Made by a program: the position numbers and the translations under genes. The notes below the pieces were generated by a model. It ran no database searches. It was given only the letters and a program-made list of their open reading frames with translations, and had not been told where the DNA came from. Below are positions 27,313 to 36,648 of a stretch of DNA of 64,000 nucleotides, one piece after another. Source of the DNA: Phocoenobacter uteri (GTDB lineage: Bacteria > Pseudomonadota > Gammaproteobacteria > Enterobacterales > Pasteurellaceae); contig NZ_UGTA01000001.1 of assembly GCF_900454895.1 (NCBI RefSeq), positions 992,001 to 1,056,000 of the forward strand. The letters are read 5' to 3'. Position 1 is the stretch's first letter. Each line of letters opens with the position of its first letter.

Positions 27313-29262
27313 ATGTTAAGCCTACTCGTACGTCTTAAAGAGCAAAATATTATCAGTGAACTGAATTATCAATTTGCGAAAATGATCGACCACAAACAGC
27401 AAACCTATTCTTATACGGCATTGCAACAAAATTTGGCGATCTTTTTGAGTGCATTGATCTCTTACAATGTTATGCAAGGTAATACCGCCTTAGACTTGCA
27501 TTCTACGTTGGCGAGTAATCCTTTTGGGCTAAAAAATAAAAAATTAGACGAGGATTTTTACAGCGAAATTTTGCAAAAAATTGAAAATATTACACCGCTT
27601 GAATGGCAGTTAGTATTACAAAATCATATCGCATTTAGTCACGATCCATCGCAAGTTGCTCCAATGCTATTTCAAAATGAAATGCTTTATTTTTATCGCT
27701 ATTGGCAATCTGAAAATCGTATCGCAAATTACCTTAAACAAGCGGTCACTTTTGATCAAAAAAATGCAAAAAGTGAATTAGTTAAACAGGTACTCGCACA
27801 ACTTCCATCAGATAACGAGCAACAAATTGATTGGCAAACAGTGGCGGTTGCGACTGCATTAACCAAGAATTTTACTTTGATTACAGGTGGACCGGGAACA
27901 GGAAAAACGACCACAGTGGTTAAAATCTTATTGGCTTTGCAACTCAAACAGCAACAGCTAGGTTTAGAACCATTAAAAATCAAGCTTGCCGCTCCAACAG
28001 GTAAAGCGGCTGCACGTTTGAAAGAATCGATCACAGATAGCTTGGCTCGTTTTAATCATTCCGATGAATTAAAGGCACAAATTCCAACAAATGCGTTAAC
28101 CTTGCACCGTTTACTTGGCGTGAATCCAATGCACGATACCCCCAAATATAACCGTGATAATCCATTATTTTTAGATGTATTAGTGATCGATGAAGCCTCA
28201 ATGATCGATCTATTTTTAATGGAAAAAGTGATCAACGCTTTAAAACCAACGGCACGTTTAATTATTTTAGGGGATAAAGATCAGCTTGCGTCTGTGGAGG
28301 CGGGGGCTGTTATTGGTGAGTTAGGTACATTTATTACTAACGGTTATTCGCCATCGCATTGCCAATATTTAGCAGAAATCACAGGCTATGAAATTCCGGC
28401 GTTGCAAAATAATCCACCTGAAATTTGTGACTCTCTGTGCCATTTACGATACAGTCGCCGTTTTGATGAAAATTCAGGTATTGGGCATTTAAGTCAGCAA
28501 ATCAACGGGCAACAAGCGATCAAATCTTGGCAACTTTTTGCAAAATTTAATGATATAAATTTAATTGAATATCAAGCCAGTACGCAGTTCAGTGAAAAGT
28601 CTAAATGGATTGAATATAACGTGAAACAGGTGGTAAACCAAGCCGTTGAGCTATATCGTGCTTATTTGGATTTAGTCAAACAACGCACTCAAAATCCTGA
28701 GAATATCAGTGTTAAGCGAATTTTTGACACCTTTAATCAAATACGTTTTCTATCTGCTCTGCGAGTGGGGGAATTTGGGGTAGAAAAACTCAATGATCGC
28801 ATTGCGGATACGTTGCGTCAAAAGGGCTTAATTACTTTTAATCACAACCGTGAAAATTATCTTGGTAAGCCGATTATGATTACCGAAAACACCCCACAAT
28901 CCCATATTTACAGTGGCGATATTGGTTTGATTTTACCTGATGAACAAGGTAATGCTCGTGTCTATTTTGAAACCCAAATTAACGATAAGCCCCACAGCAT
29001 AACACCAAACCGCTTACCGAGTTATGAAACGGCTTACGTAATGACGGTGCATAAATCACAAGGCTCTGAATTTGCACATACGGTGCTAATTCTTCCAGTG
29101 ACAAACTCGCCTATTTTAACAAAAGAATTGCTTTACACAGCAGTGACTCGAGCCAAAACAACTTTTACGTTATTTAGTAATGAAAAAGTATGGAAGCAAG
29201 GCGTGATGAGTAAAATTCAACGCCAAAGTGGGCTAGCCATTCAGCTTGTAAATGCTAAATAA
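27313..29262 (+). CDS. recD: Exodeoxyribonuclease V alpha subunit
   Basis: 649 residues, slightly longer than E. coli RecD (608). SF1B helicase motifs: Walker A LITGGPGTGKTTTV near residue 192, DEAS in VIDEASMIDLFL, GDKDQLASVEAG, and C-terminal VMTVHKSQGSEF and YTAVTRAKTTF. It is the 5'-to-3' motor of RecBCD. recB and recC are not adjacent. The gene contains a perfect uptake-signal core at 27738-27746. Confidence 0.96.
   Translation: MLSLLVRLKEQNIISELNYQFAKMIDHKQQTYSYTALQQNLAIFLSALISYNVMQGNTALDLHSTLASNPFGLKNKKLDEDFYSEILQKIENITPLEWQLVLQNHIAFSHDPSQVAPMLFQNEMLYFYRYWQSENRIANYLKQAVTFDQKNAKSELVKQVLAQLPSDNEQQIDWQTVAVATALTKNFTLITGGPGTGKTTTVVKILLALQLKQQQLGLEPLKIKLAAPTGKAAARLKESITDSLARFNHSDELKAQIPTNALTLHRLLGVNPMHDTPKYNRDNPLFLDVLVIDEASMIDLFLMEKVINALKPTARLIILGDKDQLASVEAGAVIGELGTFITNGYSPSHCQYLAEITGYEIPALQNNPPEICDSLCHLRYSRRFDENSGIGHLSQQINGQQAIKSWQLFAKFNDINLIEYQASTQFSEKSKWIEYNVKQVVNQAVELYRAYLDLVKQRTQNPENISVKRIFDTFNQIRFLSALRVGEFGVEKLNDRIADTLRQKGLITFNHNRENYLGKPIMITENTPQSHIYSGDIGLILPDEQGNARVYFETQINDKPHSITPNRLPSYETAYVMTVHKSQGSEFAHTVLILPVTNSPILTKELLYTAVTRAKTTFTLFSNEKVWKQGVMSKIQRQSGLAIQLVNAK
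27738..27746 (+). other. DNA uptake signal core (Apl type)
   Basis: ACAAGCGGT, followed by CACTTTTGATC and an A-rich stretch. This is the uptake-sequence word of the Actinobacillus pleuropneumoniae clade. Related copies: 33300-33308 (in rbsB), 34050-34058 (before rbsK), and near-copies AAGCGGT at 8134, 15331, 35037, 37924, 40237 and 54254. Confidence 0.8.
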
Positions 29263-29275
29263 AAAGGAAATCAAA

Positions 29276-29920
29276 ATGTCACAAGAATATGTAAAATTCA
29301 AAAAATGTTTTACGTTAGAAGAAGCAGAAGAGGTCAAATTTCTGCTTGAACAAAGTGGGATTGACGTAAAACTTATAAAAGATTTACCGCCTGATTTTGC
29401 TGGAAATCATATAAATAATAAACCTGAAATTCATTTAAAACAGGCTGATTTTGAACAAGCACAGCAGATCATTGAAAAAGACGCAGAAAAAATGATTGAA
29501 AGTGTGGAAGAGGATTATTATCTCTTTGATTCTTCCGATGATGAATTACAGGATATTTTATCAAAGCCCTATGAATGGAATGCGTTTGATTATACTCTTG
29601 CTAAAAAGATCCTAAAAGATAGAGGTCAGTCTGTTGATCCTAAAAAGCTAGAAAAAATAAAAGAGGAAAGAATTGAAATATTATCTCAACCTAAATCATC
29701 GCCGATTTTGGTCGCATTAGGTTATTTTTGTGCTTTTTGTGGCGGACTTTTGGGAATACTGACGGGCTATTCATTATGGACAGCTAAGAAAACCTTACCG
29801 AATGGCAAAGTGATATACGTTTACACCGAAGAAAATAGAAAACACGGAAAACAAATCTTTTATATTGGCTTATGTGTTACTGTTTTAGCTTTAACTTATA
29901 GAATTATTGACGGAGTATGA
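29276..29920 (+). CDS. DUF2007-like domain protein with two C-terminal membrane helices
   Basis: 214 residues from ATG at 29276 (AAAGGAAA upstream), 13 bases after recD. The first 80 residues (YVKFKKCFTLEEAEEVKFLL, then IHLKQADFEQAQQII) fit the DUF2007 putative signalling fold. An acidic linker follows, then two hydrophobic helices around residues 145-165 and 190-208. The function is unknown. Close spacing suggests co-transcription with recD. Confidence 0.75.
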   Translation: MSQEYVKFKKCFTLEEAEEVKFLLEQSGIDVKLIKDLPPDFAGNHINNKPEIHLKQADFEQAQQIIEKDAEKMIESVEEDYYLFDSSDDELQDILSKPYEWNAFDYTLAKKILKDRGQSVDPKKLEKIKEERIEILSQPKSSPILVALGYFCAFCGGLLGILTGYSLWTAKKTLPNGKVIYVYTEENRKHGKQIFYIGLCVTVLALTYRIIDGV

Positions 29921-29962
29921 TGTAACAAAACTCAATATAAAAAGTAATTAGATTTAAAAAAC

Positions 29963-29978
29963 TTTGAACTCGATCACA
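29963..29978 (+). promoter_or_regulatory. CRP-like site upstream of the ribose operon
   Basis: TTTGA-N6-TCACA, close to the CRP consensus TGTGA-N6-TCACA, about 60 bases upstream of the palindromic operator. It fits catabolite control of rbs, inferred from the E. coli system. Confidence 0.55.
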
Positions 29979-30029
29979 ATTCCAACAATTCTCTTTTTAC
30001 ATATTCTCCCATTTTTTATAAAATCCATC

Positions 30030-30045
30030 ATCGAAACGTTTCGAT
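30030..30045. promoter_or_regulatory. RbsR operator candidate
   Basis: Perfect 16-bp palindrome ATCGAAACGTTTCGAT, of the LacI-family operator form with a central CG, 31 bases before rbsD. A possible -10 (TATAAA, 30017-30022) sits just upstream, so binding would cover the start of transcription. Confidence 0.8.
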
Positions 30046-30076
30046 AGCTTTCTTGATAAAGTAAAGGACAAATAAA

Positions 30077-30496
30077 ATGAAAAAGAATATGTTACTTAAT
30101 TCGCCATTATCACAAGTGATTTCACTAATGGGACATACCGATGGCATTACATTATGCGATGCTGGATTGCCTATTCCAGAGGCTAATAATCGTATTGATT
30201 TGGCATTAGTCAAAGATGTGCCTAAATTTGTTGAGGTATTAAAAGCGACAATTGAAGAACTTTTTGTGGAAAGGGTGTTACTTGCCGAAGAAATTAAAAC
30301 GGTTAATCCAGCGGTGTATCAACAAGTTTTAACGATTTTGAGCGAACTTGAACAAAAACAAAATAATAACATTCAGATTGATTTTGTTTCTCACGAACAA
30401 TTCAAGCAAAAAACAAAAGAAACCAAAGCCTTTGTTCGTTCAGGGGAATGTTCGCCTTATGCGAATATTATTTTATATTCTGGCGTACCATTCTAG
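30077..30496 (+). CDS. rbsD: D-ribose pyranase
   Basis: 139 residues. It interconverts pyran and furan forms of ribose before phosphorylation. Family motifs: ISLMGHTDGITLCDAGLPIP with the catalytic His/Asp, and the C-terminal SGECSPYANIIL. It is first gene of the operon, seven bases from the rbsA ribosome site. Confidence 0.97.
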   Translation: MKKNMLLNSPLSQVISLMGHTDGITLCDAGLPIPEANNRIDLALVKDVPKFVEVLKATIEELFVERVLLAEEIKTVNPAVYQQVLTILSELEQKQNNNIQIDFVSHEQFKQKTKETKAFVRSGECSPYANIILYSGVPF

Positions 30497-30504
30497 GGGG
30501 AGAT

Positions 30505-32004
30505 ATGCCAAATAATGTGTTGTTACGCCTAAGTGGAATTGATAAATCTTTTCCCGGTGTAAAAGCCTTAGATCAAGCTGGACTTTCTATCTATGCAGGT
30601 AGAGTAATGGCATTGATGGGCGAAAATGGGGCAGGAAAATCAACCTTGATGAAAGTCTTAACAGGTATTTATACCAAAGATGCAGGCTCAATCAAATACT
30701 TAAATAATGAAGTAACCTTCAAAAATCCCAAAGAATCGCAAAAAGCGGGGATTAGCATTATCCATCAAGAATTAAATTTAATTGCGAATTTAACCATTGC
30801 GGAAAATATTTTTCTAGGGCGAGAATTCAAAAATAAATGGGGGGGCATTGATTGGAAAACGATGTACCGTGAAGCGGATAAATTACTTGCAAAATTGGGG
30901 GTTGATCATAAAAGTACCCAGCTTGCGAGTGAATTATCTATTGGTCAGTTACAAATGGTTGAGATTGCCAAAGCATTGAGCTTTGAATCAAAAGTAATCA
31001 TTATGGACGAGCCAACTGACGCACTAACGGATACTGAAACCGAAGCCCTGTTTAAAGTGATTAACGAACTCAAAGCACAGGGGCGAGGCATTGTGTATAT
31101 TTCTCATCGCCTTAAAGAAATTTTTGAGATTTGTGATGATGTTACAGTGTTACGTGATGGGCAATTTATTGGCGAAGTGCCTGTGGCAGGCTTAACCGAA
31201 GATCGTCTTATTGAAATGATGGTTGGGCGTAAACTTGATGAACAATACCCTTATTTAAAACAACAAAAAGGCGGGGTTGTGCTGAAAGTTGAAAATCTAT
31301 CAGGTTCAGGGGTTAAAAATATCAATTTTGAACTGCATAGTGGCGAAATTCTTGGAATTTCAGGCTTGATGGGTGCAGGCAGAACCGAATTGATGAAAGT
31401 GCTGTATGGTGCATTGCCAAAAGAAGCTGGCTCGATTTATCTTGATAATCTCGCTATTCATAACAAAACACCGCAAGATGGTTTAGCTAACGGTATTGTG
31501 TATATTTCCGAAGATCGTAAAAAAGACGGTTTGATTTTAGGCATGTCTGTTAAAGAAAATATGTCGCTAACCGCATTAGATTATTTCTCTACGCTTGGGC
31601 ATATTGATCAATCAGCTGAAAAATTAGCGGTTGAGGATTTTATTAAGCTGTTCAATATTAAAACACCATCACAAAACCAGCTGATCGGATTGCTTTCAGG
31701 GGGAAATCAACAAAAAGTGGCGATTGCCAAAGGCTTGATGACTAGACCAAAAGTGCTGATTGTTGATGAGCCAACGCGTGGCGTAGATGTTGGGGCAAGA
31801 AAAGAAATTTATCAACTACTTAATCAATTTAAAGAAGATGGTTTTAGTATTATTTTGGTGTCATCGGATATGCCCGAAGTGCTAGGAATGAGTGACCGTA
31901 TTATGGTTATGCACGAAGGCAAAATTAAAGCCGAATTTTCAAGAGAAGAAGCGACCCAAGAAAAACTTTTAGCTGCCGCTATTGGCAAAAATAATGAAGG
32001 ATAA
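30505..32004 (+). CDS. rbsA: Ribose ABC transporter, tandem ATPase
   Basis: 499 residues from ATG at 30505 (GGGGGAG ribosome site); an upstream in-frame start inside rbsD was rejected. It has two ABC domains: Walker A MGENGAGKSTLMKVLTG near residue 37 with signature ELSIGQLQMVEIAKAL; the second has the degenerate GLMGAGRTELMKV and signature LSGGNQQKVAIAKGL, as in other sugar RbsA/MglA proteins. One first-domain Walker B reads IIMDEPTDAL. Confidence 0.97.
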   Translation: MPNNVLLRLSGIDKSFPGVKALDQAGLSIYAGRVMALMGENGAGKSTLMKVLTGIYTKDAGSIKYLNNEVTFKNPKESQKAGISIIHQELNLIANLTIAENIFLGREFKNKWGGIDWKTMYREADKLLAKLGVDHKSTQLASELSIGQLQMVEIAKALSFESKVIIMDEPTDALTDTETEALFKVINELKAQGRGIVYISHRLKEIFEICDDVTVLRDGQFIGEVPVAGLTEDRLIEMMVGRKLDEQYPYLKQQKGGVVLKVENLSGSGVKNINFELHSGEILGISGLMGAGRTELMKVLYGALPKEAGSIYLDNLAIHNKTPQDGLANGIVYISEDRKKDGLILGMSVKENMSLTALDYFSTLGHIDQSAEKLAVEDFIKLFNIKTPSQNQLIGLLSGGNQQKVAIAKGLMTRPKVLIVDEPTRGVDVGARKEIYQLLNQFKEDGFSIILVSSDMPEVLGMSDRIMVMHEGKIKAEFSREEATQEKLLAAAIGKNNEG

Positions 32005-32008
32005 CTTT

Positions 32009-32968
32009 ATGAACGCATTTAATTTTAAAAAATTTATTATAGAACAACGTTCTTTCGTTGCATTGCTTATTTTAATTGCAGCGGTATCAACCATCAGTCC
32101 AAACTTTTTTAGTGTTGATAATATCTTAAATATTCTTAGACAAACGTCCGTCAATGCAATTATTGCGGTGGGAATGACCTTTGTTATTTTAACGGCTGGC
32201 ATTGATTTATCAGTTGGTTCTGTGCTTGCTTTAACAGGTGCAATTGCCGCAAGCCTTATTTCAATGGAAATGTCTATTTTTATCGTTGTGCCTTTAACCT
32301 TAATTTGTGGCATTTTGCTCGGTGGCGTAAGTGGTTTTATTGTCGCAAAAGGTAAAGTTCAAGCCTTTATTGCAACCCTTGTAACAATGACATTATTGCG
32401 TGGTTTAACAATGGTTTATACTGACGGAAGACCGATTTCAACAGGTTTTTCAGACAGTGCCGATTTATTCTCTTTTTTAGGCACAGGTTATGTTTTCGGT
32501 GTACCATTCCCAATTATTTTAATGGCGATTGTGTTCGTCGTTGCTTGGTATATTTTAAAACATACACAAATGGGACGTTATATTTATGCACTCGGTGGCA
32601 ATGAATCTGCAACCCAATTATCAGGGATCAACACCACAAAAATTAAACTTTTTGTGTATGCTGCGAGTGGTTTCTTGGCTGCATTGGCAGGGTTAATTGT
32701 TACATCTCGTCTTTCATCGGCTCAACCAACGGCTGGGGCGGCTTACGAACTTGACGCGATTGCCGCTGTTGTTGTGGGTGGAACAAGTTTAATGGGCGGA
32801 AAAGGACGTGTAATGGGAACGCTGATTGGTGCATTGATTATCGGATTTTTAAATAACGCCTTAAACTTATTAGATGTATCTTCGTATTATCAAATGATCG
32901 CAAAAGCATTGGTTATCCTTGCCGCTGTGTTAGCTGATAATTATTTAGGTAGTAAAAAAACTGCGTAG
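32009..32968 (+). CDS. rbsC: Ribose ABC transporter permease
   Basis: 319 residues from ATG at 32009 (AAGGATAA upstream), four bases after rbsA. It has about ten hydrophobic segments and the family blocks ILTAGIDLSVGSVLALTG and AYELDAIAAVVVGGTSLMGG. It forms the inner-membrane pore with RbsA on the cytoplasmic side. Confidence 0.97.
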   Translation: MNAFNFKKFIIEQRSFVALLILIAAVSTISPNFFSVDNILNILRQTSVNAIIAVGMTFVILTAGIDLSVGSVLALTGAIAASLISMEMSIFIVVPLTLICGILLGGVSGFIVAKGKVQAFIATLVTMTLLRGLTMVYTDGRPISTGFSDSADLFSFLGTGYVFGVPFPIILMAIVFVVAWYILKHTQMGRYIYALGGNESATQLSGINTTKIKLFVYAASGFLAALAGLIVTSRLSSAQPTAGAAYELDAIAAVVVGGTSLMGGKGRVMGTLIGALIIGFLNNALNLLDVSSYYQMIAKALVILAAVLADNYLGSKKTA

Positions 32969-33027
32969 TAACTTTTGTTTAGTGCGTTGTTATTACATTA
33001 CTTTAATTTCAATCTAGGAGAAAACTT

Positions 33028-33909
33028 ATGAAAAAGTTTACTAAATTAGCGTCTGTGATGATGTTAGGTCTTATGGCAACAGGTAGTGTTCTTGCAAAAG
33101 ATACCATTGCTCTAGCAATCTCAACCTTAGACAACCCATTCTTTGTAACTTTAAAAGAAGGGGCGGAGTCAAAAGCAAAAGAGCTTGGCTATGATTTAAT
33201 TGTGTTGGATTCACGCAACGACCCAGCAAAAGAGCTTGCGAACGTGGAAGATGTAACCGTGCGTGGTGCAAAAGTATTGCTTATCAACCCAACAGATTCA
33301 CAAGCGGTTGGGAATGCAGTAAAAATTGCAAATAAAAAACATATCCCCGTGATCACATTAGACCGTAATGCTAGTGAAGGCGAAGTGGTAAGCCACATTG
33401 CCTCTGATAACGTATTAGGTGGAAAATTAGCTGGCGATTTTATTGCTGAAAAATTAGGCAAAAATGCAAAAGTAATTCAATTAGAAGGTATTCCAGGTGC
33501 GTCAGCTGCTCGTGAACGTGGTGAAGGTTTCCAGCAAGCAGTTAAAGCACACAACTTTGACGTACTTGCAAGCCAACCAGCAGATTTTGACCGCACCAAA
33601 GGCTTAAACGTAATGGAAAACTTACTGACGTCTAAACCTGATGTGAAAGCCGTATTTGCACAAAACGATGAAATGGCACTAGGTGCATTGCGTGCAACAA
33701 TGGCAGCAAACAAAAAAGACATTTTAATCGTAGGCTTTGATGGTACAGACGAAGGTTTACAAGCAGTTAAACGTGGTAAACTTGGTGCAACTATCGCTCA
33801 ACAGCCTGCGTTAATCGGTCAATATGGTATTGAAGCAGCAGATAAAGTCTTAAAAGGCGAAAAAGTGGAAGCAAGCATTCCAGTACCATTAAAAGTGGTA
33901 ACGAAATAA
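33028..33909 (+). CDS. rbsB: Ribose-binding periplasmic protein
   Basis: 293 residues with a signal peptide (cleavage after SVLA, residue 23). The mature part is a type I periplasmic binding protein: TIALAISTLDNPFFVTLKEG, VITLDRNAS, and AVFAQNDEMALGA match RbsB ribose-contact segments. It delivers ribose to RbsAC. Confidence 0.97.
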   Translation: MKKFTKLASVMMLGLMATGSVLAKDTIALAISTLDNPFFVTLKEGAESKAKELGYDLIVLDSRNDPAKELANVEDVTVRGAKVLLINPTDSQAVGNAVKIANKKHIPVITLDRNASEGEVVSHIASDNVLGGKLAGDFIAEKLGKNAKVIQLEGIPGASAARERGEGFQQAVKAHNFDVLASQPADFDRTKGLNVMENLLTSKPDVKAVFAQNDEMALGALRATMAANKKDILIVGFDGTDEGLQAVKRGKLGATIAQQPALIGQYGIEAADKVLKGEKVEASIPVPLKVVTK

Positions 33910-33921
33910 TACTACCGCTCC

Positions 33922-33970
33922 CTGAGCCTGTCGAAGGGAAAATGAAGTACTAATACTTCGACAAGCTCAG
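33922..33970. repeat. Inverted repeat between rbsB and rbsK
   Basis: CTGAGCCTGTCGAAG (33922-33936) pairs at 14 of 15 positions with CTTCGACAAGCTCAG (33956-33970); a third partial copy (TACTTCGA) follows at about 33977. It has REP-like form and may also stabilise or end the upstream rbsDACB message. Confidence 0.7.
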
Positions 33971-34049
33971 TAACCGTACTTCGATAAATTCTGTTACATA
34001 AAAAAAAGTTAGGGTAGTTTAGATTATATTAAGCTTACATACACTGCTC

Positions 34050-34058
34050 ACAAGCGGT
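34050..34058 (+). other. DNA uptake signal, intergenic copy
   Basis: ACAAGCGGT followed by GTATTTTTCATC and then AAAATTTACAAAA, i.e. core plus the AT-rich extension typical of Apl-type uptake sequences. Confidence 0.8.
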
Positions 34059-34098
34059 GTATTTTTCATCAAAATTTACAAAAAATTAAGGATTCATT

Positions 34099-35022
34099 AT
34101 GTCAAATCATCGCCTTGTTGTGCTTGGCAGTATCAATGCTGATCACGTTGTTTATACCAAACGCTTCCCACAAGCTGGGGAAACTATTTTTGGCACAAAA
34201 TATCAAATTGCTTACGGTGGCAAAGGTGCTAATCAAGCCGTTGCTGCGGCAAGGTTAGGGGCAAAGGTTGATTTTATTGGTTGTATTGGCGATGATTCGA
34301 TTGGACAAGAAATGAAAACTGCCTTTGAAAAAGATAATATCAACACTCAACATATTTTTAAAATATCCCAAGAAATGACAGGGATTGCAATGATCCAAGT
34401 AACAGAACAAGCAGAAAATAGCATTGTGATTTGTGCGGGAGCAAACGCTCACTTATTACCTGAACGCTTAACTGAATGTCAATCAACAATACAAAATGCC
34501 GATGCTTTGTTAATGCAACTTGAAACGCCCCTTGAAACTATTATTCAAGCCACAAATATTGCTTTTGAAAGCGGTGTAAAAGTGATTTTAAACCCCGCCC
34601 CTGCTCGTACATTGCCTGATGAATTATTAGAAAAATTGTATATGATTACCCCAAATGAAACCGAAGCGGAATTATTAACAGGTATTAAGGTAACCGATGA
34701 ACAATCGGCTCAACAAGCCGCCCAAGTATTTCATCAAAAAGGCATTGAATATGTGCTGATAACCTTAGGTTCTAAGGGCGTTTATTGTAGCCATCAAAAT
34801 CAAGGTGAAATTATCAAAGGGTTTAAAGTGAATGCGATTGATACCACCGCCGCTGGCGATACTTTTAATGGTGCATTATTAACGGCATTACTCGAACAAA
34901 AACCAATGCCAGAGGCGATCACCTTTGCTCACGCAGCCGCCGCACTTTCAGTGACGAAAAAAGGAGCACAATCTTCAATTCCTAGCCGAGAAGATGTGAT
35001 GAATTTTTTACAATCTCAATAA
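34099..35022 (+). CDS. rbsK: Ribokinase
   Basis: 307 residues, PfkB family. It phosphorylates ribose at O5. Signature 1: AYGGKGANQAVAAARLG; signature 2 region DTTAAGDTFNGALLTAL with the catalytic Asp. The usual DTTGAGD motif has Ala in place of Gly at its fourth position, which is seen in other ribokinases. It is 189 bases downstream of rbsB, past a palindrome. Confidence 0.96.
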   Translation: MSNHRLVVLGSINADHVVYTKRFPQAGETIFGTKYQIAYGGKGANQAVAAARLGAKVDFIGCIGDDSIGQEMKTAFEKDNINTQHIFKISQEMTGIAMIQVTEQAENSIVICAGANAHLLPERLTECQSTIQNADALLMQLETPLETIIQATNIAFESGVKVILNPAPARTLPDELLEKLYMITPNETEAELLTGIKVTDEQSAQQAAQVFHQKGIEYVLITLGSKGVYCSHQNQGEIIKGFKVNAIDTTAAGDTFNGALLTALLEQKPMPEAITFAHAAAALSVTKKGAQSSIPSREDVMNFLQSQ

Positions 35023-35083
35023 TCTCGGTTAGTATAAGCGGTTATATTTAAACCAATTTTTACGATTTAAGGATCAACGCTTA

Positions 35084-36076
35084 ATGGCAACAATGAAAGA
35101 TATTGCACGCATTGCGAAAGTATCAACATCAACGGTTTCACACGTTATCAATAACTCTCGCTTTGTGAGTGATGAAATCAGAGAAAAGGTGCTCGCTGTT
35201 GTTGAAGAGCTAAATTATAGCCCTTCGGCACTCGCTCGTAGCCTCAAAGTAAACGAAACTAGAACGATTGGAATGCTCGTTACTGCGAGCGATAACCCTT
35301 TTTTCTCTGAAATTATTCGTTATGTTGAGCAATATTGCCATAGCTATAATTATAATTTGATCCTTTCTTACGCCGACGGAAACAACGAGCGTTTACAAAA
35401 AAATATCCAAACGTTAATTCAGAAAAAAGTAGATGGTTTGATCTTGATGTGTTCGGAATCACACTGGAATATTAGCGATGATATCAATCATCAACTTACG
35501 TTACCAATGGTAATTATGGACTGGTGGCCAACGGAATTAAATGCGGATAAAATCATCGAAAACTCAGAACTTGGTGGCTATCTTGCAACAAAAGCACTGA
35601 TTGATAAAGGTTACACCAAAATTGCGATTATTACCGCTGGAATTAAAAAATTCCTTGCTCAAAATCGTTTAGAAGGTTATAAAAAAGCCCTTAAAGAAGC
35701 TAATTTAGCCATCAATTCAGATTGGATTATTGAAAGCCACGCAAACTTTCAAGATGGTTTTAACGCTATGCAAAAATTACTCAAAAAACAACCGCTTCCA
35801 AAGGCGGTGTTTGCGTGTAGTGACACCATTGCTATCGGTGCTTATCAAGCCATTTGGCAAGCAGGTTTAAAAATCCCACAAGATATGGCGGTGATTGGCT
35901 ATGATGATATTCATATCGCCCAATTTCTCGCTCCACCACTTACCACCATCAATCAGCCTAAAAAAGAGCTCGCTAAAAAGGCGGTTGAAACCTTATTAGC
36001 ACGCATCAAAAACAATAATCCGCCTTATCAAAAAATTATTTTAGATCCTGTGTTAAAATTAAGGAAGTCAATCTAA
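35084..36076 (+). CDS. rbsR: Ribose operon repressor, LacI family
   Basis: 330 residues. An N-terminal LacI helix-turn-helix (ATMKDIARIAKVSTSTVSHV) and hinge helix (SPSALARSLK) precede a periplasmic-binding-protein-like effector domain. It presumably represses rbsDACBK through the palindrome at 30030-30045 and is released by ribose. Order rbsDACBK-rbsR is that of E. coli. Confidence 0.95.
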   Translation: MATMKDIARIAKVSTSTVSHVINNSRFVSDEIREKVLAVVEELNYSPSALARSLKVNETRTIGMLVTASDNPFFSEIIRYVEQYCHSYNYNLILSYADGNNERLQKNIQTLIQKKVDGLILMCSESHWNISDDINHQLTLPMVIMDWWPTELNADKIIENSELGGYLATKALIDKGYTKIAIITAGIKKFLAQNRLEGYKKALKEANLAINSDWIIESHANFQDGFNAMQKLLKKQPLPKAVFACSDTIAIGAYQAIWQAGLKIPQDMAVIGYDDIHIAQFLAPPLTTINQPKKELAKKAVETLLARIKNNNPPYQKIILDPVLKLRKSI

Positions 36077-36102
36077 TTTTCAATTATTAACAAGGACATT
36101 TT

Positions 36103-36609
36103 ATGGCAGATCCACACATTCAATCCCCAATGGACTTTTGGGATTATTTAACCGTTATTATTTATCGCTGTGGCTTTGTGCTAGCAGGGATAATGGTTTT
36201 ATTATTACCTTATCAACCTGATATTGCCCAAATAGGCATTTTAATTGCAGCGGTTTGTTGTGCGTCATCACTGCATATTTATCTAAAATCTTTTCGCCTG
36301 ATTTTACAGTTCGCCACTTGGATTGCGTTGTTATGTCAAATAATCGGTTTTAACGAATTAGCACTTGGTGGAGCATTAGTTACGCTAGGAGGACTAGCCT
36401 TCAAAGAATATTTCTGTTTTAGAGTACCATTGCTAAATTTACAGCCTGTTTTTGTTGCCCTGCTATGGTTTTTTATTCAATTTAATACTGAATTATTGGT
36501 GCAAATTATATCTGTTATCGTGGGCGGATTATTTATCGTTTTAGCTATCCAAAAATGGCGAATGCCGCTGCATTTTGATATTGGTGATAAAAGCAAATTT
36601 CAAATCTAA
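36103..36609 (+). CDS. Small integral membrane protein, DUF2301-like
   Basis: 168 residues with five or six hydrophobic segments and short loops. The N-terminus (SPMDFWDYLTVIIYRCGFVL) and FKEYFCFRVPLLNLQPVFVA fit my memory of the DUF2301 (COG5413) family; the function is unknown. It starts 26 bases after rbsR, so it may be read from the rbs transcript. The Phe/Cys pattern FKEYFCFR is conserved in that family. Confidence 0.7.
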   Translation: MADPHIQSPMDFWDYLTVIIYRCGFVLAGIMVLLLPYQPDIAQIGILIAAVCCASSLHIYLKSFRLILQFATWIALLCQIIGFNELALGGALVTLGGLAFKEYFCFRVPLLNLQPVFVALLWFFIQFNTELLVQIISVIVGGLFIVLAIQKWRMPLHFDIGDKSKFQI

Positions 36610-36622
36610 AGCACATAAAAAT

Positions 36623-36643
36623 AAAGGGGAACTATTCCCCTTT
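36623..36643. terminator. Bidirectional terminator between DUF2301-like gene and slam
   Basis: AAAGGGGAA / TTCCCCTTT stem with a three-base loop between convergent genes. Confidence 0.88.
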
Positions 36644-36648
36644 ATTGA

